11,677 nucleotides of DNA from Deltaproteobacteria bacterium (lineage in GTDB: Bacteria > Desulfobacterota > DSM-4660 > Desulfatiglandales > Desulfatiglandaceae): positions 1 to 11,677 of the forward strand of contig DUZB01000085.1 in NCBI GenBank assembly GCA_013349725.1. Reading direction: 5' to 3'. Position numbers and translations under genes: made by a program. A model generated the notes under the pieces. It was not told the DNA's origin, ran no database searches, and saw only the letters and a program-made list of their open reading frames with translations. Shown here piece after piece: positions 5,810 to 11,677 of the stretch (position 1 is the stretch's first letter; every line of letters starts with the position of its first letter).

Positions 5810-7039
5810 ATGGCAGGTTTCAAGGTCGAGCAGGATTGCCCCCAGTGCGGTGGGCGGATGAATCTTGAAGAAACGGACAGGCTGGTGGCCTGCACCTATT
5901 GCGGGGTGAAGAATTTTCTTTACAGTCCCTGGCTTTTTCGATTTGTGATGGGCCACAACGCCCCCGGGAAAGAGATCGTTTACGTTCCATACCTTCGGTT
6001 CAAAGGAAGTGTGTTTTCCTGCAGAATTCAAGGGGTAAGTCATCGGATTGTGGATTTTTCCCGCCTGGGAACGCCTTTTAGAAATTTCCCTTTTTCCCTC
6101 GGATTAAGGCCTCAGGCCCTCAAAATGAGATTCGCAGGCCCGGATATTCAGGGCCGGTTCCTGAAATGCTTTCTTACCTCTTCAGATTTGCTGGAAGAGG
6201 TTACCAGGCAGACCCCAGTAGAAAGGGATGACTCTGTTTTTCACCGGGCTCTCATCGGAGAGGCCATAAATCTCATTTACCTGCCATTGTATGTGGAAAA
6301 GGGCATCCTCTTTGATGCCATCACCAATAAACCCATAGTGAGAATTCTGGAAAAAGGCGACGTTTTTTCAACGATTGCGGACAGCCTTTCGGTATGGAGG
6401 CTTATCTTTCTTTCCACTTTGTGTCCGAAATGCGGCTGGAATCTGGAGGGAGAAAGGGAGAGCATCGCCCTTGTCTGTAAGAACTGTCAAACGGTGTGGG
6501 AGGCTTTGAAAGGAAGACTGGAACCTATAGATTTCCAGGTGGTGCAGGGTCAGGACAGAAATTCCTATTATATGCCTTTCTGGAAAATGTCCGTTGAGGC
6601 CGTAAACAATGGTCTTTCATCCTACGCCGATTTTGTGCGTATGACAAACCTTCCCAAAGTGATCAAGAAGGCCTGGGAAAACAGGGGCTTGGAATTCTGG
6701 AGCCCGGCTTTTAAGATCCGGCCCAAGCTTTTCCTTTCCCTTGCAAAGCGATTAACCGTTTCGCAGATGGATCTTCATGGCGAAAATGATCTTTCTTCCG
6801 CAAAAATTCATCCCGTCACGCTTAACCTGAGTGAGGCCGTGCAGACCCTCAAGGTGACGCTAGCCGCATCCGCGGTAAACAGAAAAAAAGTTATTCCTCT
6901 TCTCCCGGATATCAGGTTTACAATAAAGTCCGCAAGGCTTGTTTATCTCCCTTTTCAGGAAACAAATCATGAAATGGTTCAGGAGCAGGCCGGTTTTGCC
7001 GTCAATAAAAATGCCCTGCAATTCAGTCGATATTTGTAA
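5810..7039 (+). CDS. zinc-ribbon protein, putative partner of the SPFH protein
   Basis: The 409-residue product has an N-terminal Cys4 zinc ribbon (C10-x2-C13, C28-x2-C31) and an internal one (C205-x2-C208, C223-x2-C226). Short Tyr-x-Pro motifs followed by a hydrophobic residue recur at YVPY (58-61), YLPL (157-160), YMPF (254-257) and YLPF (379-382), with a related FWSPAF at 297-302. This suggests repeated small beta domains. There is no signal peptide or obvious membrane helix. AGAGGA lies about 10 bases before the ATG. Its position 23 bases after the SPFH gene, with shared zinc ribbons, suggests that the two proteins work together, as zinc-ribbon proteins encoded beside YdjI-type SPFH proteins may. 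I do not recognise a named family, and TFIIB-type zinc-ribbon annotations are likely to be generic. Confidence 0.8.
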   Translation: MAGFKVEQDCPQCGGRMNLEETDRLVACTYCGVKNFLYSPWLFRFVMGHNAPGKEIVYVPYLRFKGSVFSCRIQGVSHRIVDFSRLGTPFRNFPFSLGLRPQALKMRFAGPDIQGRFLKCFLTSSDLLEEVTRQTPVERDDSVFHRALIGEAINLIYLPLYVEKGILFDAITNKPIVRILEKGDVFSTIADSLSVWRLIFLSTLCPKCGWNLEGERESIALVCKNCQTVWEALKGRLEPIDFQVVQGQDRNSYYMPFWKMSVEAVNNGLSSYADFVRMTNLPKVIKKAWENRGLEFWSPAFKIRPKLFLSLAKRLTVSQMDLHGENDLSSAKIHPVTLNLSEAVQTLKVTLAASAVNRKKVIPLLPDIRFTIKSARLVYLPFQETNHEMVQEQAGFAVNKNALQFSRYL

Positions 7040-7056
7040 GAATAAGAATTGTCGAT

Positions 7057-7100
7057 GGGGGAAATTGTTCCCTCCGCTCAGAAAAATATCCGTATTTTTC
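7057..7100 (+). terminator. two consecutive hairpins after the SPFH operon
   Basis: Hairpin one pairs 7057-7063 with 7068-7074 (7 base pairs including one G-T wobble, loop ATTG). Hairpin two pairs GAAAAATA (7081-7088) with TATTTTTC (7093-7100) around the loop TCCG. The second ends in a run of T, so the pair could end the SPFH operon transcript, although it is not a strong canonical terminator. Confidence 0.4.
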
Positions 7101-7140
7101 ACATTGAGGCCGGAATGTTAAGAATTTCACAAGCCAAGGC

Positions 7141-7219
7141 TTGACGACCTGTTTTTTTTGTGATAGGCAAGCTATCTATTGTAAATCCAGAAATTGTCAA
7201 GTTGTTCAACGGTAACTTG
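7141..7219 (+). promoter_or_regulatory. possible promoter and leader of fhs
   Basis: TTGACG at 7141-7146 resembles a -35 box but has only a poor -10 (TAGGCA) at 17 bases. An alternative pairs TTGTGA (7158-7163) with TGTAAA (7180-7185) at 16 bases. Downstream, CAAGTT (7198-7203) and AACTTG (7214-7219) form a 6-base stem in the leader. The palindromic CAAGCC-AA-GGCTTG ends at about 7144. Which element is used cannot be decided here. Confidence 0.3.
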
Positions 7220-7283
7220 GTGAGGAAATGTTTTCCAAACCTAATATCACCCCTATTTTTATTCCAAAGGAGGATTTGAAATT

Positions 7284-9047
7284 ATGGCTTATAATGCAGT
7301 GGAAATGGCGGACTGGCAGATTTCCGAAGCAGCAGAGAAGAATATGCCCACGCCGGATGAGTGGAGAGACAAACTGGGTCTTCAGCAGGATGAAATGCTG
7401 CCCATGGGAAGACTGGCTAAGCTTGACTTCTTGAAAATCATCGACAGGTTGAAGGACACGCCTGACGGGAAGTACATCGAAGTAACCGCAATCACGCCGA
7501 CACCACTCGGCGAAGGGAAGAGCACCACGTCCTGCGGACTCATGGAAGGGCTGGGAAAACGAGGAGTAAGTGTGGGCGGCGCTCTCAGACAGCCTTCCGG
7601 CGGACCAACCATGAACGTGAAGGGAACTGCGGCAGGCGGCGGAAACTCTCTCCTGATCCCCATGACCGAATTCTCCCTGGGGCTTACCGGTGATATCAAC
7701 GATATCATGAACGCGCATAACCTGGCCATGGTAGCCATGACTTCCCGCATGCAGCACGAGCGGAACTACAACGACGAGCAGCTTCAGCGTTTGACCGGCA
7801 TGCGCCGCCTCGATATCGACCCCACCCGCGTGGAAATGGGCTGGATTATCGACTTCTGTGCCCAGTCCCTGAGAAACATTATCATCGGTATCGGCGGCAG
7901 GGCTGACGGCTTTACCATGCAGAGCAAGTTCGGCATCGCCGTGGGCTCCGAGTGTATGGCGATTCTGGCCGTTATCCGTGACCTGGCCGACCTCAAAGAG
8001 CGCCTCAACAATATTACCGTGGCCTTTGACAAGAGCGGCAAACCTGTCACCACCGGCGATCTGGAAGTGGGCAACGCCATGACCGCTTTCATGCGCAACA
8101 CCATCAACCCGACTCTCATGTGCACCGCCGAGTACAATCCCTGCATGGTGCACGCCGGCCCGTTTGCCAATATCGCCGTGGGTCAGTCCTCCATCATTGC
8201 CGACCGCGTGGGTCTGAAATTGTTTGACTACCACGTCACGGAATCCGGATTCGCGGCCGACATCGGCTTTGAAAAGTTCTGGAACGTAAAGTGCCGGTTC
8301 AGCGGCCTCAAACCCCATGTGTCCGTTCTTACCACCACCGTTCGTGCACTCAAGATGCACGGTGGCGGGCCAAAAGTTGTTGCAGGTCTTGCACTGGACC
8401 AAGCCTACACCAAAGAGAATCTGGGACTGGTGGAAAAGGGATGTGAGAACATGGCCCACATGATCGGGGTCATCCGCAAAGCCGGTATCAACCCGGTGGT
8501 TTGCATCAACCGTTTTTATACCGATACCGACGCCGAGTGCGCCATTGTACGCAAAGCGGCCGAGGCAGCCGGGGCCCGCTGTGCCGAGTCCAAGCACTGG
8601 GAAAAGGGCGGCGACGGCGCTCTGGAGTTCGCCGATGCGGTCATCGACGCCTGTAATGAAGAAAACAAATTCCAATTCCTCTATCCTTTGGAGATGAAAC
8701 TGCGCGATCGCGTTAATAAGATCGCGACGGAAGTCTATGGCGCAGACGGCGTCTCCTGGAGTCCGGAAGCGGAATCCAAGGCCAAGATGCTTGAAAAAGA
8801 TCCAAAATATGCCGATTTTGCCACCATGATGGTCAAGACCCATTTGAGCCTGACCCATGATCCTGTAGTCAAGGGCGTGCCCAAGGGCTGGACCCTGCCC
8901 ATCCGAGACATCCTGATCTACTCCGGCGCCAAGTTCCTCTGCCCCTGCGCAGGAACCATCAGCCTGATGCCCGGCACCGGTTCCAACCCCGCCTTCAGGC
9001 GGATTGACGTGGACACGGAAACCGGGAAAGTCAGCGGACTTTTTTAG
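7284..9047 (+). CDS. fhs: formate-tetrahydrofolate ligase (10-formyl-THF synthetase)
   Basis: The enzyme joins formate to tetrahydrofolate with ATP, giving 10-formyl-THF. It serves the methyl branch of the Wood-Ljungdahl pathway and one-carbon supply for purines. The 587-residue protein carries the ATP-binding loop [10 protein letters not shown] (72-81). Other recognisable stretches are [13 protein letters not shown] after the loop, the HAGPFANIA segment, the [15 protein letters not shown] block, [28 protein letters not shown] and the end [17 protein letters not shown]. The length is slightly above the usual 555-560, and the variant [20 protein letters not shown] replaces the clostridial DGFDITVASE segment; I associate this form with Desulfobacterota. 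AAAGGAGG (7266-7273) lies 10 bases before the ATG. A strong terminator at 9073-9106 makes it a single gene or the end of an operon. It is cytoplasmic. Confidence 0.97.
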   Translation: MAYNAVEMADWQISEAAEKNMPTPDEWRDKLGLQQDEMLPMGRLAKLDFLKIIDRLKDTPDGKYIEVTAITPTPLGEGKSTTSCGLMEGLGKRGVSVGGALRQPSGGPTMNVKGTAAGGGNSLLIPMTEFSLGLTGDINDIMNAHNLAMVAMTSRMQHERNYNDEQLQRLTGMRRLDIDPTRVEMGWIIDFCAQSLRNIIIGIGGRADGFTMQSKFGIAVGSECMAILAVIRDLADLKERLNNITVAFDKSGKPVTTGDLEVGNAMTAFMRNTINPTLMCTAEYNPCMVHAGPFANIAVGQSSIIADRVGLKLFDYHVTESGFAADIGFEKFWNVKCRFSGLKPHVSVLTTTVRALKMHGGGPKVVAGLALDQAYTKENLGLVEKGCENMAHMIGVIRKAGINPVVCINRFYTDTDAECAIVRKAAEAAGARCAESKHWEKGGDGALEFADAVIDACNEENKFQFLYPLEMKLRDRVNKIATEVYGADGVSWSPEAESKAKMLEKDPKYADFATMMVKTHLSLTHDPVVKGVPKGWTLPIRDILIYSGAKFLCPCAGTISLMPGTGSNPAFRRIDVDTETGKVSGLF

Positions 9048-9072
9048 ATTTTACGTATTTTTGAGGATAAAA

Positions 9073-9106
9073 AGAAGGGCAGCCTTTAGTAGGGCTGCCC
9101 TTTTGT
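9073..9106 (+). terminator. rho-independent terminator of fhs
   Basis: AAGGGCAGCC (9075-9084) pairs perfectly with GGCTGCCCTT (9093-9102) around an 8-base loop. The stem can extend by two more pairs and runs into TTTTGTTGTG. It begins 25 bases after the fhs stop codon. Confidence 0.9.
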
Positions 9107-9120
9107 TGTGTAGGGGGGAA

Positions 9121-9607
9121 ATTATCCATGAGGCTGTCCGAGAATGGCTATTTCCCGCAATCTCTGCGTCAGGCTCAGGGTACAGAAAATTGGATGAAGA
9201 AGCCCTTTACCAGGTGCTTATGGAGCTTCCGAAGCGGCCGCTTTTGGCCGGAGAGGAAGGGATTCGTCTATCCCTTGCCGGTGCGCAGAACAAACTCCCC
9301 GTCTATATGGAGGACGATCAGATTTTTATCGCCACGGGCAACAGCCCCAGCACCCATATCCTCAAACTGCCGATTGCAGGCTTTGAAGAGACCGTCCTGA
9401 ACGAGGCCTTCTGCATGAGCCTTGCCAGCGGACAGCGTTGCATTGAAACGCCGGTATGTGCTCGATTCTGTCCGGGATATGACGTCCAAGATCGTCACCG
9501 AGGCGCAAACGCTTGCGGAAAGTCTTGAGGAAATCAGCGAAGGTGGGAAAACAGTCGCGAAGATCATAAACCTGGTGAGGAAACGGGCCGAGAGACTCTC
9601 TGCTTGA
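9121..9607 (+). pseudogene. HipA-type kinase toxin remnant with internal deletion and frameshift
   Basis: In one frame, residues resembling the N-terminal half of HipA are read from about 9181 to 9426: YRKLDEEALYQVL, then RPLLAGEEGIRLSLAGAQNK, GNSPSTHILK and NEAFCMSLA. In intact HipA these lead into the kinase core. Here the frame loses similarity, and another frame gives a HipA-like C-terminal tail (about 9447-9607, RRYVLDSVRDMTSKIV to KRAERLSA, then TGA). Roughly 200 residues with the catalytic core are missing between the two parts, and the first 100 or so residues of the family are also absent. HipA kinases phosphorylate glutamyl-tRNA synthetase and pair with the HipB antitoxin. No HipB-like gene is seen, and the remnant cannot make an active kinase. 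Confidence 0.75.
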
Positions 9608-9702
9608 GGGCAAAAGACTATTCAGGAACAGCAAGGTGCTAAAATCAAGACAACCGAGGTCGTCAATGTTCTCCGGGAGGCGATCGGAGATAAAGGGGTA
9701 AC
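9608..9702 (+). pseudogene. 5' remnant of an MNT-type nucleotidyltransferase gene
   Basis: Directly after the HipA tail, and in the same frame, the sequence reads TTEVVNVLREAIGDKG. This resembles the helix that precedes the GS motif in minimal nucleotidyltransferases that carry an N-terminal helix-turn-helix. A one-base frame change near 9700 is needed to join it to AFVFGSIAGG at 9706 onward. The N-terminal DNA-binding part is missing, so the gene was cut at its 5' end, probably at the junction with hipA. Confidence 0.5.
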
Positions 9703-10167
9703 GTGGCATTTGTGTTTGGCTCCATTGCCGGCGGTGAGGAGAACGCCGACAGCGATGTGGACCTGCCTGTTATTGGAGAGATGGGCTTTCGGAATCTCTC
9801 AGAAATAAACTCGGAAGACATTGACTTCCGAGCTGCTTCCGAGTTCCTTGAAGCCGTATCCCGGCGATTGACGCCCCCAGCCTGCAACCCACTGGGACTC
9901 ACCTTCAGACAGGGAGACAAGGAAATCCCCACCTATGAGGTGGTCCTGCTTTTTGGAAAGAATCGGCATTGTTTGTTCCCTGATGCCGTTATTCGATGCG
10001 CTCGGTTTCATGGAGTCGATTCGAAGCGGTTTCTGGATAAAATGGACCTGGATGAATATCTCCCAAGAGCGGTCGAACCTGTCATCGCTTTTGTGGAACG
10101 ACATACGCTGCAGGGAGCTGAAATCGGCCGGATTCACCGAATGGAAAGGTCCGAATCCCTGATATGA
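9703..10167 (+). CDS. truncated MNT-type nucleotidyltransferase core fused to an unrecognised tail
   Basis: This 154-codon frame may still be expressed: a GTG at 9703 is preceded by AAGGGG. Residues 3-25 carry the polymerase-beta-like nucleotidyltransferase signature, FVFGSIAGG then SDVDLPVIG (Gly6-Ser7, Asp18 and Asp20). The family's usual later segment is absent. From about residue 36 the sequence changes to NSEDIDFRAASEFLEAVSRRL and continues with PDAVIRCARFHGVDSKRF and MDLDEYLPRAVEPVIAFVERH, which I do not recognise. The SEDIDF stretch faintly recalls AbiEii-like nucleotidyltransferases. The join of two unrelated pieces and the frameshifted upstream part suggest a chimera produced by decay. 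Activity is doubtful, and no HEPN partner gene is seen. Confidence 0.45.
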   Translation: MAFVFGSIAGGEENADSDVDLPVIGEMGFRNLSEINSEDIDFRAASEFLEAVSRRLTPPACNPLGLTFRQGDKEIPTYEVVLLFGKNRHCLFPDAVIRCARFHGVDSKRFLDKMDLDEYLPRAVEPVIAFVERHTLQGAEIGRIHRMERSESLI

Positions 10168-10251
10168 AGTTTCCAGTTTCTAATTTCCTGGAGTAGCCAG
10201 AAGGCATCTCTTCGGAGACCGTATATCAAAATCCCCAAAAACGTTATCTTA
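10167..10251 (+). repeat. dispersed repeat, copy B
   Basis: These 85 bases match copy A (654-739). They begin with heptad-like units GTTTCCA, GTTTCTA and ATTTCCT, carry the mini hairpin TCTC-TTCG-GAGA (a stable UUCG-type loop here) and end in AAATCCCCAAAAACGTTATCTTA. The copy overlaps the last base of the preceding reading frame, in the gap before the convergent gene at 10487. Confidence 0.7.
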
Positions 10252-10486
10252 AATGAATTTTTTTCCATACCTCTATTTTATACTAAACCGAATAGCAGTT
10301 AACACTGATACTATATGCAATGTATATAGATTGATTTTCTCCTCATTTTGCGATATGCTTTTGTCATCAAAAACGTTAGGAAAATTTACGTTTTTTGTAA
10401 CTCATAAAATCACCGCAAGCTGTTGAGTTAAAAGATTTAATCCATTATTTAGAAGTGAGTAAGCCGCTTCGATCTGGGATGGTTGC
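10252..10486. other. AT-rich intergenic region with inverted repeats
   Basis: No gene is visible. Three short inverted repeats are present: CTATAT/ATATAG (10311-10329), AAAAACGT/ACGTTTTT (10369-10395) and TAACTCA/TGAGTTA (10398-10430). A plus-strand TTGATT-17-TATGCT pair (about 10331-10359) resembles a promoter, but no gene follows it. Confidence 0.5.
10369..10395 (-). terminator. possible terminator after the minus-strand gene
   Basis: AAAAACGT (10369-10376) and ACGTTTTT (10388-10395) are perfect inverted repeats around 11 bases. Read on either strand, the stem ends in a run of T. It lies about 90 bases downstream of the stop codon at 10487. The stem is AT-rich, so this is tentative. Confidence 0.35.
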
Positions 10487-11677
10487 TCAGCCCGGGCGAT
10501 AGGGCGGTTTTTGGTACACCTTGAAATCATTGGATTTTTGAAATACCGCTCGGAGCATATTGAGAGCCAGAGCCCCGCCTGCCATAGCTATCAGGGCGGA
10601 TCGGCGAATAGGCGATGTTTTGAGGCGTATCCACGCTGAGTGCGAATTGGTCAGGTGAGGCATTGCGGGCAGGCATTTCCAGCCTGTGCCCGTAACCCTA
10701 TAGAATGAAAGGTTTTCTGTCTTTTTCACAATCCCACGAACCCTTAATTTGTTCATTTCATAGCGGATTTGTGCAGGATTTCGGAAAAATTGGGGAAGAT
10801 TGTTGAGCAGATCGGCTGTTCTGAAGCCATAGGCATGGTACTTGGGTTTGAGAAGTTCCTGAGCCAAGGCGGTCTGACGATCTTTCCTGAAATCAGGTGC
10901 AGTGACGTTACGGCCAAGATGACTTGAGACCGCCTTTGTGTAACGATCCTCCTCCCCTTCTGAAATAGAGGCAATATCCACATCGGCACAGCATTCCAGA
11001 AACCGATCATTACATGCAACACCTTCCCAAAGATATGCCTGAAGAAAAAGGACAGGCTTTTGTAACCCCAGCGACTTGGGGTTATTGATGGTGGTTTCGG
11101 TGCGAATGTAATAGCCGGTCTTGTTGTACTGCTTGATGGAGTTGCCTCGGAACCAGTGTTTGATGCACGCACTATTGTCATACAGTCTCCAGAATGTTTT
11201 GGACGTGGATCGGCGATGGGGCCGACGATTAAAAATCTGTGCAATGGTCTCGGGCAATCCGAGACGCTGGAATTTGTCCAAGAGTCTTTCAAAGAGGCCG
11301 GTGCAAAAACGCGCTGATCGAAACACAATGTTAGAAGAGATTTCAATCTGGCTTAAATACCAGTTGTGCTCAAGGAATTTGGACCGCGTGGAATATTTTC
11401 CCTTTTCAAATCGGAAAAACATATCCATCCAGTAGGAGATTCTGTTGAGTACAGCCCTGCCATCGAGAGACTGGGCTGCTTTTTGAAGGGCTTCCGGATC
11501 GTCAATATCCACAAAGGCATTATCCTTGGTCCGGTATTTGATGCCTTGCTTATCAAGCTGTAGCTGAATCGCGTTGTGGCCATTGAAATAGAACTCGGCA
11601 TGGAAAGGGAGGTAGGACGAGATTTTTAGATAGCAGGGACCTCCTAAAAGGTCATCGTGAAAGTAGATGTAATACTG
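10487..11677 (-). CDS. unrecognised protein with C-terminal winged-helix-like segment, N-terminus outside the window
   Basis: The frame is open from the window edge to a TGA at 10487-10489, giving 396 visible residues. A GTG at 11510-11512 is an internal codon rather than a credible start, because the frame runs on upstream with conserved-looking sequence (GGPCYLKISSYLPFHAEFYF). Visible features are an aromatic-rich region (YWMDMFFRFEKGKYSTR, about 82-98), a central basic segment (KHWFRGNSIKQYNKTGYY, about 173-190) followed by RTETTINNPKSLG, and a two-cysteine FLECCADVD near 226-234. A probable winged-helix DNA-binding segment (about 284-337) runs from YGFRTADLLNNL through IRYEMNKLRVRGIVKK to YRVTGTGWK. 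I recall similar unnamed proteins from Desulfobacterota and metagenomes, but no function is known to me. Toxin-antitoxin debris and repeats nearby suggest an accessory or mobile context. Confidence 0.75.
   Translation of the reverse strand, partial: QYYIYFHDDLLGGPCYLKISSYLPFHAEFYFNGHNAIQLQLDKQGIKYRTKDNAFVDIDDPEALQKAAQSLDGRAVLNRISYWMDMFFRFEKGKYSTRSKFLEHNWYLSQIEISSNIVFRSARFCTGLFERLLDKFQRLGLPETIAQIFNRRPHRRSTSKTFWRLYDNSACIKHWFRGNSIKQYNKTGYYIRTETTINNPKSLGLQKPVLFLQAYLWEGVACNDRFLECCADVDIASISEGEEDRYTKAVSSHLGRNVTAPDFRKDRQTALAQELLKPKYHAYGFRTADLLNNLPQFFRNPAQIRYEMNKLRVRGIVKKTENLSFYRVTGTGWKCLPAMPHLTNSHSAWIRLKTSPIRRSALIAMAGGALALNMLRAVFQKSNDFKVYQKPPYRPG

Noticed and set aside
7228..7434. A plus-strand frame starting upstream of and overlapping fhs
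   Set aside because: It runs out of frame into the fhs coding region and matches nothing. The strong AAAGGAGG site serves the fhs ATG.
7206..8858. A 550-codon minus-strand frame opposite fhs
   Set aside because: It is antisense to a clearly identified fhs gene. Its His/Gly/Val-rich translation is typical of the complement of a GC-biased gene, and it has no family features.
7284..9047. CRISPR arrays, tRNA or rRNA genes anywhere in the window
   Set aside because: No regularly spaced 25-40-base repeats and no tRNA or rRNA signatures were seen on reading. The short repeats found are heptads and palindromes, not CRISPR repeats.
9150..9180. TCTGCGTCAGGCTCAGGGTACAG-type sequence, reading SLRQAQG in one frame
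   Set aside because: This recalls a common intergenic repeat fragment, but only a short part is present and it overlaps the HipA remnant, so I did not call it a separate element.

Overview
The window looks like a chromosomal segment of an anaerobic bacterium of the Desulfobacterota (the old Deltaproteobacteria, for example a syntroph or sulfate reducer). This is inferred from three things. The formate-tetrahydrofolate ligase is of the long form I associate with that group. The UPF0280 protein closely resembles deltaproteobacterial sequences as I remember them. The intergenic repeats (CCCGCGAA/TTCGCGGGAATGAC palindromes, TTGAAAC heptads) are of a kind common there. No search was run.

Minus-strand block, positions 1-4066. 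From a good promoter at 4037-4066 the order of transcription is: a small lipoprotein (3456-3959); the bifunctional NAD(P)H-hydrate repair enzyme Nnr (1895-3469), which overlaps the lipoprotein end; a 310-base gap with a GTGAAAAANAAACAC tandem repeat; a UPF0280/ApbE-like protein (751-1584) preceded by a possible 17-codon leader; a repeat-bearing gap; and the first 170 codons of a nitrilase (1-512), cut by the window edge.

Divergent gap, 4067-4655. It has no convincing gene. It holds a MITE-like palindromic element (4206-4365), a second inverted repeat (4462-4585) and heptad repeats (4596-4623).

Plus-strand block, 4656-9106. A two-gene unit encodes an SPFH-domain protein with three C-terminal zinc ribbons (4656-5786) and a 409-residue partner with two zinc ribbons and recurring Tyr-x-Pro motifs (5810-7039). 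It resembles the B. subtilis YdjI type of membrane-associated stress module and is the best candidate here for a poorly described system. Next comes formate-tetrahydrofolate ligase (7284-9047), with a strong ribosome-binding site and a textbook terminator.

Accessory region, 9107-11677. It starts with toxin-antitoxin remnants: an internally deleted, frameshifted HipA kinase and a frameshifted MNT-type nucleotidyltransferase fused to an unrecognised tail. Then come a second copy of the dispersed repeat seen at 654-739 and an AT-rich gap. It ends with the C-terminal 396 residues of an unrecognised protein on the minus strand with a probable winged-helix segment.
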